NCBI GenBank assembly: GCA_021234155.1
Contig: JAJEKV010000114.1
Span: 64,001-128,000, forward strand
Length of the DNA: 64,000 nt
From: Isoetes taiwanensis
Lineage: Eukaryota; Streptophyta; Lycopodiopsida; Isoetales; Isoetaceae
Direction: 5' to 3'
Part shown: positions 11,038 to 21,345 of the stretch, in pieces
Layout: the number at the start of each line of letters is the position of its first letter
How positions within the stretch are numbered: the first letter of the stretch is position 1
Made by a program: the position numbers and the translations under genes
The notes under the pieces: model-generated
The model's database searches: none
What the model saw: the letters and a program-made list of their open reading frames with translations, nothing else
Told to the model about the DNA's origin: nothing

Positions 11038-12455
11038 CTTAAGAGGAAAAGGAAAAGGGAGGATGAAAGGGGAAAATGAAGGGTAAAAAGGCACGAGGAA
11101 AAAGGGAAGAGGGAAAAAGGAAAAAGGAATGGAAAAGGGGGCAGAGAAAAAGGGTGAGGAAAGGGGAAGATAGCATAGGAAAAAGGAAAAAAATAGGGTA
11201 AAAGAAAAGGGGAAGGGAGGAAAAGGAAGGGAAAAAGGGCAACGGAAAAGGGGCAACGGAAAAGGGAAAGGGTAAGGAAATGAGGAAAAGGGAAGGAAAA
11301 AAGGGGAAGAGAAAAATGGTTGAGAGATGAAAAAAAGGCATGGAAAAATTAGGAGGAAAGGAAAAACGAAAAAGGAGGTGGCAATGGGAAAATGGAAGGT
11401 AAGAAACGGAAGAGGAAAATGGAAAAGAGGAAGAGGGGAAGGGCACGGGAAAAATTTGAAGAGGAAAAGGGTAAGGAAAAGAAAAAAACGAAAGCGAAAA
11501 AGAGCATGGGAAAGGGGAAAGGAAAAAGAAAAAGAGGGATAGGGAAATGGGAAATGGGGAAGAGGGTGGGAAATGAGAAGGAGCACGGAAGGAGGAAACG
11601 AAAGCGAAAAAGGCACATGGAAAAGGAGAAGGGATGAAAAAAGGAAGGCAAAGGAAAAAGGAAAAAACGCGGAGGGGAGGAAGGAAGGGAAAAAGAGCAC
11701 GAGGAAAATGGGAAAGAGGAAGGGGAAAGAGGCACGGGAAAAATGAAAGATGCAAAGGGTGAGAAAAGAGAAAGAAAGCAAGGGAAAAAGAGCATGGAAA
11801 ATGGAAATAGAAAAAAGAAAAAGGGGAATAGAGAAAGAAAAAAGGGAAAAGGGGAAGAGGGTGAGGAAAGGAGGAAAAAGGGCACGTAAAAAAGGTGGGA
11901 AAAAAGAAATGGAAAAAAACATGGGAAAAGGTAAAGGGAAAGAGAAAAGAAAAAGGAAGGGGAAAGGGAAAGGGAAAAAAGACACTAGAAAAAAGGGAAA
12001 GGACGGAGAAAGGATAAAAAATGAAGGAAAAAGAAAATGGAGATGGAAAGTGGGAGAGGGAAAGGAAAAAGGGTATAAGAAAAATAGGAGAGAGAAATGG
12101 GAAGACGGAGGGTATGGGATAAAGAGGAAGAGAGTGGGGAAAGGAAGAAAAGGGGCACATGAAAAAGACGGAAAAATGGAAACAAGAAAAGGGCATGGAA
12201 AAAAGGGAAAGGAAATGAGAAAAGGAAAAAGAAAAGGAAAGGAAAAGGCAAAAAGCGCACGGAAAAATTAGGAAGAAAGGGGAAAGATTGAAAAGGGAAG
12301 GGAAAAAATCCATCAAAAAATAGGAAAGGGAAAAAGGAAAAGGAAAAAGGGAAGGAAATAGAAGGGGAGGGAGAAGAGGGGTTAAAAAAAGAAAAAAAAA
12401 GGAGAACGGAAAAAGAAGACGTGTAGGGAAAATAGGAAAAAGGGACAAGGAAAAA
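11038..12455 (+). repeat. 1.4 kb polypurine low-complexity block
   Basis: The plus strand is almost entirely A and G, built from variants of GGGAAAAAGG and GGAAAAGGGGAA, with occasional GCAC or GCATGG interruptions at irregular 60-120 bp spacing. The long open frames in it (Phe/Ser/Pro-rich on the minus strand, Lys/Arg/Glu-rich on the plus) are by-products of composition, because stop codons are rare in such sequence. Mirror-like purine tracts of this kind can form triplex (H-)DNA. A shorter relative lies at 58258-58445. Confidence 0.92.
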
Positions 12456-12754
12456 TGAAAGTGCCCTCTCCTCGGGCCATAATTTCTAGAAGCTGTTTCG
12501 AGCTACAGTAACATTTTCGATCCCATATGAACAGTGTTTTAATTATATAATGGTTCAATGGTGATAATGTTAAATGTAGCAATGATTCTTAAGTTTTGTA
12601 GAGTTATTTGAACTTGAAGTGGAAATTCAAATAGCTTCACTTTCAAATTAAACTTGTTATTGAATTTGACTCTAATTTCCAACACGCGGTACTACTTGAT
12701 TGTATCTCCACGATACAATGTATCTCCGCGATACAGATGCAGTTTTTGTCAGGC
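12456..12754. other. Gene-free spacer with CTCC.CGATAC motifs
   Basis: TGTATCTCCACGATACAATG and GTATCTCCGCGATACAG (about 12699-12735) are adjacent imperfect repeats. The CTCCACGATA word recurs in the array at 13377-13470. Confidence 0.45.
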
Positions 12755-12925
12755 CTATTGTGTTGCAGCCACAATTACCACTCTTCAAAAATATACATCT
12801 AATGCACTCTTGTTCAAGTCTATTGTGCTGCAGACATAATTACTGATCTACCAAGAGGCATCTACAATTAGTGCACCATGTTCAAGCATATTACGTTGCA
12901 ATCGTAATTACCAATCTACCATGGG
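12755..12925. repeat. ~68 bp tandem repeat, 2.5 copies
   Basis: Units marked by CTATTGTGTTGCAG.CACAATTAC, CTATTGTGCTGCAGACATAATTAC and ATATTACGTTGCAATCGTAATTAC, each followed by a TACATCTA/GCATCTA and GTTCAAG block. Diverged copies. Confidence 0.75.
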
Positions 12926-13376
12926 TACACACAAGAAATAAAATTCTTATTCTCTATTCTGCATAAAGAAAATCAACTTACGAACTTTACCCATAAGTCT
13001 GTCCCATAGAAAATAATTTGAGATTCCGCATCCAAATTTTTAGCATCCGTATCCTTGACAGCTTGTCTGTAAAGTTCCTTCCCAATGCTTATCACTAAGC
13101 AAACCTGCAAATAAGGTCAAGTGTTAATATAAATGACTTCCAAAGTCAAATATTTATATAAATGACCCTCACGGCCAATCAATCTCTCAGATCACCACGA
13201 TCTGACTCTGCAATCCCAAGCAGGATGTTTCTGCGGTTCTCCATACTCAGGCTTAAAGGTTGGAATTTACACAGGCTCAAATGAGCAAGATGAACTTCTA
13301 GAGATGGCAAGAGGTTATGGCAGATAGTTCGGTTATTATGATAAAGCAGAGCTCAATGTTTTGCAGCAGTGGTTTA

Positions 13377-13470
13377 CTTGTCTCCATGACAAGCTATTTG
13401 TCTCCATGACAATTCGTCTCCACGATAAACTATTTGTCTCTATGACAAGCTTTTCCATGACAACCCAACA
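13377..13470. repeat. Short tandem array of TTGTCTCCATGACAA units
   Basis: Five imperfect copies of (AT)TTGTCTCCATGACAAGC within 95 bp. Each unit is itself partly palindromic (TTGTC...GACAA). It lies just downstream, in element sense, of the small LTR-B open frame. Confidence 0.75.
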
Positions 13471-13534
13471 GTCACCCTTATTATTCCATAATCCCCAAAG
13501 GATCATAGAAGTTTCCCCAATAATCCGAACTCAT

Positions 13535-13774
13535 TCATAATAAGTCGGTCCATATACTTCGAGCATTCTCCACGAAAACACCGAGTTTTCTTTTCTCTAC
13601 TACTGATGCTCCAGCTTCTCTTGCAACAATAGTCGCCAAATCCACCTTAGTTCCACTAACTGCTCTAATATTGAAATCATATGATTTCCCTTCATGCACA
13701 AAAGCTTTTACTCCATTAAGATAATCCAAATCTGTTCTTGTGAACCACAAAATGATAATCTCCTTTGATGCCAT
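13535..13774 (-). CDS. 79-codon open frame downstream of the LTR-B primer-binding site, unknown
   Basis: Starts MASKEIIILWFTRTDLDYL about 190 bp inside the LTR-B end and stops at 13535. I do not recognise it: no CCHC knuckle, protease or copia gag motif is visible. Its position is where gag would start in an LTR element, so it may be a gag remnant or captured host sequence. It could also be chance. Confidence 0.3.
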   Translation of the reverse strand: MASKEIIILWFTRTDLDYLNGVKAFVHEGKSYDFNIRAVSGTKVDLATIVAREAGASVVEKRKLGVFVENARSIWTDLL

Positions 13775-13960
13775 GCTCCAACAAAATGAGAACTAATAGT
13801 AGTCCTTGCAGCACATACAAAAACACTGATCTTTACGGCCCTCTGGAAAATTCCTAGCTCCAACATTTTTGACCTCTTTAATTCCTCTCACAGATTACAG
13901 AGTCCAAATTCCACTGGTGATCCCATTGCTCATGGTTCCCAAAAGAATCGCAAACCTCCA

Positions 13961-14800
13961 CTCTGATACCACTTGATACGATTCATGTATATTTGGGAAG
14001 TTGTAACAACACAGAATCAAAGAACCCATAATGAAATAATAGAACACTGGACTAAAAAAACTTTATTCATGCACAAGTGATATGGCAGCACCATTAACTA
14101 CCCAACTGGATCCACTGGATTATGGCAAAACACAAGTGCTATGGCAAACAAAAAGCTCTGGCTTATTGGCCCTCCAAGCTAATCTCACTACTCCAAGTAG
14201 CCACAGATCAGAAAGTAATTGCAAATCTGTAAAGTCGTTGTAGCAGTAATTTGTGACCCCCTATCACGTTTTCGGTCATTACTCCCTCATACGGATGAAC
14301 TATGAGATGTGCTGCCCTAATTCAAAAACTAGACTCCGAGCTAGTTCCAATGAGGTAAAGATTGTCGCAACCGGATCTCTGGTTGCCGCGATATGTCCAA
14401 CTGAAGTTTAGGTTCTATTTATAGATCTCTCTGCAACTTTAGCCTTTTTTAGCAGGCAATTGCATTTTATATCAAAATATCTCCTTGCCTTTAATTAGAT
14501 TATATGACTTATCATATGAAACATTATCTATGATATTTTTCTCAACCAATAATCATCCCAATGATAGTGCCTCGACCCCTGCCATAAATATCAATGGTTC
14601 TTGTTATCCTATGCCCCTTTATATTATTAGGTGACCTTAGGAATAACATTTACATAGTATTTGCCATAATTCCAATAACCTATTCGTCGTGGACCACTCC
14701 CCCGTGCTTGCTCCATATCAGCCGCCGCGATAAATTTCTTGTAGATATAAAGTTACGATATACAAAGATAGCTTATATATATAAAATTTAGCTTATGTAC
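13961..14800 (-). mobile_element. LTR-B with primer-binding site
   Basis: CTCTGATACCA at 13961-13971 is the complement of TGGTATCAGAG, the plant initiator-methionine tRNA primer-binding site. Two bases later a sequence begins TGATACGATTC (13974), the expected LTR terminus of a minus-strand element. Inside, CTATAAATAG on the minus strand near 14425 is a good TATA box pointing the same way. The far LTR edge is uncertain, somewhere between 14745 and 14802, just beside histone-like copy 2. I found no second LTR in the window, so the element is incomplete here. Confidence 0.6.
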
Positions 14801-14814
14801 AAAATTGAAGCTCT

Positions 14815-15060
14815 TTAAGGCTTCTCCTTGCGGATCCTCCTCGCCAGGTGGAGGTCCTTGGGTCACCGTCACCCGCTTGGCGTGGATCGCGCATAGGTTG
14901 CCCTCCTCAAAAGGTTGAATGAGCTCCGCCTCTGCTGCCTCTTGCAGGGTTCAGACCATCAGGGGTGTGACCTGTAGTTAGTCCAAAAATCCTGCATTAT
15001 TTCTCGAACAAGCCGTTCGAAGGTCGCCTTCCTGATGAGGAGATTATCTACGTCTAACAA
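14815..15060 (-). pseudogene. Histone H3-like histone-fold fragment (copy 2)
   Basis: The minus strand reads NLLIRKATFERLVREIMQDF (about 15047-14988), then after a one-base deletion YQVTP in loop 1, then a TGA, then [17 protein letters not shown] and [10 protein letters not shown]. After another one-base shift it reads [15 protein letters not shown] and TAA (14817-14815). This is the whole fold from alpha-1 to the C-terminus with no intron. Loop 1 (YQVTP) differs from canonical H3 (LRFQSS) and is shared with copy 3; the C-terminal RIRKEKP is shared with copy 1. Two frameshifts and an internal stop make it dead. It lies about 150 bp inside the LTR-A end and its primer-binding site. CENH3-like variant is my preferred identity; a different divergent H3 cannot be excluded. 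Confidence 0.85.
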
Positions 15061-15213
15061 CTTGACTTAATTTTACGAACCCACTACCTAGGAAAAAAAA
15101 TTTCCCCCTATTTTTGAGATTCACTGGTGGAATTTTCATCCCACACCCTATTAGGCCAGTTAGACTACTTAACTAGGGATATGGTCAGTGCTAGTTCTTG
15201 GTCAACCAAGAAC

Positions 15214-15231
15214 ATGGCTCTGATACCATTG
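15214..15231 (-). other. Primer-binding site of the LTR-A element
   Basis: The plus strand GGCTCTGATACCAT is the complement of ATGGTATCAGAGCC, the initiator-Met tRNA primer-binding site used by many plant LTR retrotransposons. It directly abuts the LTR-A terminus TGTCATGCTCC at 15232, fixing the element's orientation as minus. Confidence 0.8.
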
Positions 15232-16690
15232 TCATGCTCCTTACAAAATATACGGCCCCCAGCCATACACTCTGCAGGAAATCCCCTATCCGGTCCTTCG
15301 ATCACACAGGCCCTCCGTCTATCCCGCACTCTAGGGTATCCCTAGTGCGGGAAGGGGACACGAAGGTGTCTTGCACGCCCTTCCCCTATAGGCTCCTATC
15401 ACAGCGGAAGCATAAACAACGTCAGAATTGAACTACCTCGAATGGTAGCACATCCGTACATCCATAGATACAATAGAGATAAACATATGCCATAAAATAT
15501 GGGAGCTCCTACCCAAGGCTCAGACTCATATGGTGGTAGACTGACGGCTAGGCCACAAGATAGAGCAGACCGAGTCATAACAATGGCAGGGCTGGCTCGA
15601 GACAATGGCTAGGGTTGACCACTCCATCTGCCCCTCCTGTGCATACTTTGCAGATCGGCTAGATCGGGCTCTGGTACGGCTCTAGCCTTCCGGATACGCA
15701 ATCTCATGGTATCACCCATTGAAACTGCTCCAAATTGCATCTTCCCGGTCCGTTGAGGCAGGAAGGGTTCCATCTCCCCTTCCCGGGGTCTAGAGGCGAC
15801 ACACGATTCTTCCCCGACTTAACCCCCCAAAACAAGAGCCAGGCCGTCACCTGCAGCTCTTGAGAGGCAGGGCAACACCATTGCCCCAGGAGGTGTCGGA
15901 CTCATGCCCGGCCCACTCGAAGTGACCGGCCATAAGCCTAGACCGCTATGGGGTCCCCAGTAGCCACGCTCAGCAGGGACCCTCCCTCCGTCTCGCCTCT
16001 AGCCCCGTTATGTAGTGCTGAGTCATACTATAGCTCCCATAGCCCAGTGGGTTCCTATGCAATAATAGGAACTAAAGGGTCTAATCTATGAGCATTACTA
16101 AGTAATGGCTGCTAGGTCTCTACCCCCCTTCCTAATACAAGAGGAGCAAACATGATCAACCAACATATATCCACATAATATGATAATCATGAGAATAACA
16201 TCTAAACCTAATCATATATATCTAACTTACAGTTAGAGTTCATTGATTAGGGTTCAAGATGTAGACTAAGGGTTCTAGGAAGGCTTTACTAGAGACAGAA
16301 ATGCTAACCCATCTGGAGTCCTAACTTCCAGATGATCTACAAAGAACTCTAATCCCAATACCTGCTCCCGATGAACTCCCTCCTAATCCCAGCGTCTCCA
16401 TGATCTTCGAGGTGGTCAAAGTAGTGCTCGCGCTCCAAGATCGTGCACACGCTCTGGGGGCTGCTGTGCTAGGCTATGCCACAGCAAACAACTCTCGAAA
16501 CGGAGTTTCAAGCGCGAAGAAGATTCCCAGGGTGTTGGAGCCAGAAAAGAGGCCTAGGGTTAGGGTTTAGGCTTATATAGGTTAGGGTCCACATGTGATG
16601 CCAAGTGGCTCCAATGGGATATGGCCGTGTGGCAGCTGCCCTATAGGATGAGGCCGCATAGAAATTGGCCTTATCCTAAGGGTATCCTAT
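15232..16690 (-). mobile_element. LTR-A, most complete copy
   Basis: About 1.45 kb. Its near third matches 9179-9430, its middle matches 60863-61600 (for example TACCCAAGGCTCAGACTCAT), and its far part matches 25430-26000 (for example CATTGATTAGGGTTCAA and CTAACTTCCA.ATGATCTACAAAG). Overlapping matches to three separate copies define it as one long LTR. On the minus strand a TATA box (CCTATATAAGCC, about 16567-16578) points towards the primer-binding site. A hairpin CCCGCACT.../AGTGCGGG lies at 15323-15351. The outer edge is set only by loss of similarity near 16690. No gag-pol of its own follows; histone-like copy 2 does. Confidence 0.75.
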
Positions 16691-17050
16691 ATTATAAAAC
16701 CGTGGCATCGGTCTGTCCGCCCGAACGACAGCCCAGATCGTCCCAACGTCCCTCCGGCGCTATCAACGTACTAGATTGTCCCGCTGTCTTTTTGCAACTA
16801 TCGACGCCTCAAATTGTGCCACATGGCATTATCAAACATTAAAAATTGAAGGGGCACGTGAAACAAACCCTTTCGTCAACCAGAACTTTCAAAATATGTT
16901 TTTTATTATCCCAACGTGGCGTCATTTTCAGATTTTTATTGCCTTTTTTCCACTGTCCCGAATACCTTTCTGGCCGCTACGAAAGAATTGCTCAAAATTT
17001 TCCAGGGTGACATCATCCTAGAGTTTCTCTCGGTTGCTAGAACCCCTCGG
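16691..17050. other. No gene recognised; flank of the copia insertion
   Basis: May include the outermost part of LTR-A. It ends with CTAGC at 17051-17055, the target duplicated by the copia element. Confidence 0.5.
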
Positions 17051-17055
17051 CTAGC
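17051..17055. repeat. Target-site duplication, left copy (CTAGC)
   Basis: CTAGC directly precedes the left LTR and recurs directly after the right LTR at 19969-19973, a 5 bp duplication typical of copia integration. Confidence 0.92.
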
Positions 17056-17254
17056 TGTTAGCGAAGCTGCCTATTCTTAGGCAGCGTGCCTTTATAAAAA
17101 GGCGACGAGAGCTCCTTATAGCTTTCACCTTTTTCCATAAAAATACCTTTATGGTATCTATATATTGTAACATCATTCATTCAATAAAACGTGTCTTGTA
17201 TTGTGGTGCAATTCTCTCTTTTCTGTTTTCTTAGTAAAACTTGTAAATTCAACA
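17056..17254 (+). repeat. Left LTR of the copia element
   Basis: 199 bp, TGTTAGC...TTCAACA. It contains a short inverted pair (GCTGCCTATTCTTAGGCAGC) just inside the edge, a TATA-like TTTATAAAAA at about 17091-17100, and a polyadenylation-type AATAAA near 17183. Matches 19770-19968 base for base as far as I can read. Confidence 0.95.
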
Positions 17255-18622
17255 TGGTATCAGAGCCTGCATCTGGTTCTGGTGCGGTTGTGAATTTCCG
17301 AGGACTCACAGGCACAAAAAGTTTGTATGTTTTTTCTGGAGCTGGATATCCAGCCTGGAAGATCAAGATGGAGCTTGTTCTACAAAGTGAAAAGCTCTTT
17401 GGAATCGTGACCGGAAATAATATTCCTCCGGTGCAGCCGGTTGATGTAATTACCAGTAATCTTATTCAGAACGGTGTTGAATATGATACTTGGATTAAAC
17501 AGGTAGATGAATGGAATGAAAAGGATCAAACCGCTCCTCAAAGAATCTATTTTAATGGATGCTAAGGATTTTGTTACTTCTAGTGAAGTATGAAAGTATT
17601 TGGAGAAAACTTATATGAAGAAGACTATGCATGAAGTGCTTAGTCTCCGCAAGGATCTTACATCGTTGCAGTATCGTATGAATGATTCATTTGACGAACA
17701 TGTGGATAAATTTAAAGCGCTTCTAGAAGCACTGTCTGCAGCTGGTGCTAGTATTCCGCATGATCAACATGTTGTTTATTTTTTGGAATCCATGCCGGAA
17801 GAGCTTCAGACTCTTACGATAGTTCTAGCCAGCAAAAAATCTATGACCTTAGATCGGGCTTGTGAATCTTTAAAAGATGGAGTACGAAAATTACAAAGGC
17901 AATCTATGCAAGACGATCAAGCTTTAATTGTTGCTAATAATAAACGAGGTCGAGAAGATGAAAAGGCAGCCTTTGTTACTGATACAAAGGCTACTCGTAG
18001 TCGCAGTAGAAGCTGGCGTCGTGGTGGTGATACGCAGCAATTGGCTAGACTTGAACAACCTAAGTCAGAGACTGTTTGTGCCTATTGCAAAAAGACGAAT
18101 CATGTTGAAAGCGAATGTTATTATAAACGCTTTGTTAATGAGCATAAATCTTTACTCCAGGCAATCCGAGATGGACCTCATATTTCAGATGAACATGCAA
18201 ATGTTGCATGTGATGAAGCCGGTTTCTCTACAGGAGCTGTTGTTTCCATGATCATTGATTCTGGTGCAACACAGCACATGACTTTTCATAGGCATTGGTT
18301 GAGGAATTATCGCTCGCTTCAACTTAGAAAACTTGTGTTTCTTGGTGATAACACAACTCATGAGGTCAAAGGCATTGGAGATATTCATGTTGATACTTCC
18401 AGTGGTGTGCAAGTCTTGTATGGTGTCTTACATGTGCCTGGTTTACGCCGGAACCTTATTTCTGTGTCTAGGCTTGTTGATCTTGGTTTATCCATACAAA
18501 TTGATAGACGATTATGTAGCTTCATTCAAGATGGATGTGTACTTGGAGTTGCCCAGAGACAAGGTCGATTGTACGAGCTTAAATTGACTGATAATTTTGT
18601 GAATCTTATGCAGTGGAGATGA
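17255..18622 (+). pseudogene. copia gag and protease, frameshifted
   Basis: The first open piece runs to 17565 and the second from 17600 to 18622. The true frame leaves the first near 17535 (one-base shift) and then meets TGA at 17591 where Trp would be expected. Recognisable parts: UBN2-type gag (QYRMNDSFDEHVDKFKALL), a CCHC knuckle (CAYCKKTNHVESECY, about 18080-18124), and the aspartic protease active site (IIDSGATQHMTF, about 18252-18287). The frame then shifts again near 18620 into the GAG-pre-integrase region. Gag and protease would package and process the element; this copy cannot make them. Confidence 0.88.
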
Positions 18623-19564
18623 ATCAAGTACACTGTGGCATTGTCGTTTTGCACATGTCGACTTTCAATATTTATTGAATATGGCCTCTGATAGAACTGT
18701 GGATGGTCTATCATTGAGAAGCACTGCATCAATGGGTGTATGTGAGGCATGTGCTGTTGGGAAGCAACATCGTCGTCCTTTCAATGAGAAAGGAAAATGT
18801 GCAACACAGCTTTTGGAGCTTGTGCATGCTGGTATATGTGTGCTTTGAGTGGTGCACGATATTTCATCTTGTTTGTAGATGATTTTTCCCGTAGAGTTTT
18901 TGTATATTTTATCTCTACGAAGTCTCAGGTCTTCACCAAATTTCAAGTGTTTAAGAATATGGTGGAGACTCAAATTGGCAAAGTGATCAAGAGATTACGT
19001 ACGGACAATAGTGGGGAATTCACGTCTGCTCAATTCAAGTGTTTTTGTGAAGAGCATGGCATAGTTTGTGAGCCTATCATCACTGATTCCCCTCAGCAAA
19101 ATGGTATTGTTGAGTATCAAGAATGTGCGATAATCACTGTTGTTCGATGTATGCTTCTTCATGCTGGCTTGGATAAGTCATTTTGGGCAGAAGTTGTGGC
19201 TACTGCTGTTTATGTGCAAAATCGATCAGTAACTTCTTCTCTGAAAGGCGTAACTCCTTTGCAATTATGGACAGGAGTCAAACCAAATGTTCAAAATTTG
19301 CGAGTTTTTGGTTGTCTTGCCTATGTTCATATTCCACAAGAGAAGAGAAAGAAACTTGCTTCAGTTGGTCTCAAATCCATATTTGTTGGTTATGTTGTGG
19401 AGGCACAGGGATATCGATTTTATGATATTGCTACACGAAGAATCATTATTAGTCGTGATGCAGTGTTTGATTCTAAGTTTTGCAGATTCCAATGTGAATA
19501 TAAGACGCTCTCAAGAATATTTTATGGTGATTGCGCTCAAGAGAAGGTTTTCTTCTGCATTTAG
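18618..19564 (+). pseudogene. copia GAG-pre-integrase and integrase, frameshifted, RT missing
   Basis: The GAG-pre-integrase segment (LWHCRFAHVDFQYLL, then CEACAVGKQHRRPF, about 18640-18790) is in a different frame from the protease, and another shift near 18840 leads into the integrase core at 18797-19564. Core motifs: FVDDFSRRVFVYF (first Asp), RTDNSGEFTS (second Asp) and SPQQNGIVEYQE with the catalytic Glu region. It continues through the C-terminal FVGYV block and stops at 19564. No RT motif (for example YVDD) follows in any frame before the right LTR. Confidence 0.88.
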
Positions 19565-19769
19565 TTTTATTACCAAATCGCAGGAGTAAATATTAGAAAA
19601 TTGTAGCACTCGGATTTTTTCCTTTGTGACCACCAAAGGTTTTTTTCATCCGAGTGCGAGACCAAATTTGCAGGTGGGGAGATTATCTATGAGTTGTGAG
19701 TTGCAATATTTGGTCTTCATTTTTGGACACGATATTTTATTTGGTGAAAGACTAAAGTCGCAGGTGGGG

Positions 19770-19968
19770 TGTTAGCGAAGCTGCCTATTCTTAGGCAGCG
19801 TGCCTTTATAAAAAGGCGACGAGAGCTCCTTATAGCTTTCACCTTTTTCCATAAAAATACCTTTATGGTATCTATATATTGTAACATCATTCATTCAATA
19901 AAACGTGTCTTGTATTGTGGTGCAATTCTCTCTTTTCTGTTTTCTTAGTAAAACTTGTAAATTCAACA
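19770..19968 (+). repeat. Right LTR of the copia element
   Basis: 199 bp copy of 17056-17254, followed by the right target duplication CTAGC at 19969-19973. Confidence 0.95.
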
Positions 19969-19973
19969 CTAGC

Positions 19974-20589
19974 TGCTCTTCCAGTTCAATATCTGTATTT
20001 CTAGAATTAAAGGAACTATGGGCATTTCTCTTGGAAACCATAAATTCTTAGCGTATGAGGGCATGATTTTAGCGGTGGTAGGAAAACCACAAAAGCTCAG
20101 GTTATGAGGGCACGATTCTAGCGGTGGTAGGAGATCTGTGGGCAAAATCTTGGCATTTATTATTACATTCAGTTCCAACTCACGTCGGAACATGCCTATC
20201 AACAAGAAACACCAATAGATTCGCACCTTCTTTTAGGAAAATTGGCCAATTCCAGCAATTGGTAAGGAAAATTCTTGCTCTGATAGCGGGTTTGGTGATA
20301 GTTTTCTTTGGCATATCCATCTATCTTTTGCCTTGAAAAAGCTGTATTGTAAGGGTTTGTTTTGGTTACTATTAGGATTTCTATAGGAGTTGCGGCAGTT
20401 CTGAACTTCGTTTTTCAAGCTTATTATGACATGATGCCATAGCCGGCCTTGCTCTTTAAGAAGGTTTGTTACCCTGTAAGCTTTTCAACCTTTTCCTGTA
20501 AGTTCGGGATTAAACTAGATTGGTTTTGTTTGGAAAAGCAAGCATATTTTGTTCTGTAAAGTAATTTGAAACAGGTATCTTCTTACTCG
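19974..20589. other. Gene-free; two copies of a TTAGCGGTGGTAGGA unit
   Basis: TATGAGGGCATGATTTTAGC at about 20054 recurs as TATGAGGGCACGATTCTAGC at about 20103, each followed by GGTGGTAGGA. Otherwise no feature seen. It may be a degraded upstream part of the WD40 relic. Confidence 0.4.
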
Positions 20590-21345
20590 GTTATGAGAGA
20601 GTTCAATTATTTAGGAAATGCAAGGATGTTACCATCCAGTTGTTTCCTACTGTGCGAAAATAACTCATGATGAAAATGCCATCACAAATGCAATTGAAAT
20701 ATACAACTCTTCTAGGTAAGAAGTTGCACCTATAGTTGAGGCTCTAGGTAGCCTACCTATGATGCATTATTGTTGCAGTGGTGCGATCCAATTGATGACA
20801 TCAAACAATGATTCTGTTGTTTATATGTTTGATACTGAGAAGTTTGCAGTGCTTGGACATTTCTTTTTCTCCTGGCCGGTTAATGTAAGTAGTTCCTATA
20901 TGTTGAGGAGGTTCAAAGGGTGTGGTCTATTATGATGATGAGTTTGTTGCCTTTCCACAACATACATTAGTTAGTCCAGATGGTAAAATGGTTGTCGTAG
21001 TTGGTGATAATGCCGATGGTTTCCTTTCTGACAGCCAAAATGGGAAGGTAGCTCTTTGACTTTGTGTGATGCCTTTATTGTTTAGCAACCAACAAATTAA
21101 TATGATGTGCATCACAGGTCGTAGCGTTTAAAAGAGCATGTTGATTATTCTTTTGCATGCATCCAGATGGAAGAGTGTTTGCTGCTGGTAACAAGGATAC
21201 TACTTGTAGACTCTGGGACATCAGAAATTTAAGTTGCTCTTTAAATGTTTTGAAGGGACGGATTGGGGCTATTCGATCCATCCGTTTCACGTGCACGTGT
21301 TTGATGCAAAACAAATCCCACTGCTTAAATTATAAAGCATGAATT
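20590..21345 (+). pseudogene. WD40-repeat protein relic with introns
   Basis: Plus-strand pieces match, in order, the C-terminal half of a plant WD-repeat protein family that includes Arabidopsis At1g36070 and At1g78070 (named from memory of the family). They are ITHDENAITNAIEIYNSS with a consensus donor GTAAGA at about 20718; GAIQLMTSNNDSVVYMFDTE to FSWPVN with donor GTAAGT at about 20886; HTLVSPDGKMVVVVGDN to NGK (20950-21047); and HPDGRVFAAGNKDTTCRLWD to GAIRSIRF (21159-21294). The acceptor before HTLVSPDG reads CACAA where CACAG is expected. The VDYSFA..HPDGR junction has lost bases and shifted frame. Introns are kept, so this is a decayed duplicate and not a retrocopy. A further possible exon lies at about 21600-21790 but is badly diverged. 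Confidence 0.78.

Larger units (their letters stand above)
17056..19968 (+). mobile_element. Ty1/copia retrotransposon lacking reverse transcriptase
   Basis: 2,913 bp bounded by two 199-bp LTRs beginning TGTTAGC and ending TTCAACA, with a 5-bp target duplication. The primer-binding site TGGTATCAGAGCC starts at 17255 right after the left LTR, and a polypurine tract (AGGTGGGG, about 19762-19769) touches the right LTR. Order inside: gag, zinc knuckle, protease, GAG-pre-integrase, integrase. Reverse transcriptase and RNase H, which normally follow integrase, are absent: only about 200 bp separate the integrase remnant from the right LTR. The LTRs show no difference that I can find, so the insertion is young although its reading frame has several breaks. 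Confidence 0.93.

Noticed and set aside
11023-12448. Long open frames of 320 and 469 codons (Phe/Ser/Pro-rich) and Lys/Arg/Glu-rich frames on the other strand
   Set aside because: They lie in a pure polypurine block where stop codons are almost impossible; all frames are open together and no domain is present.
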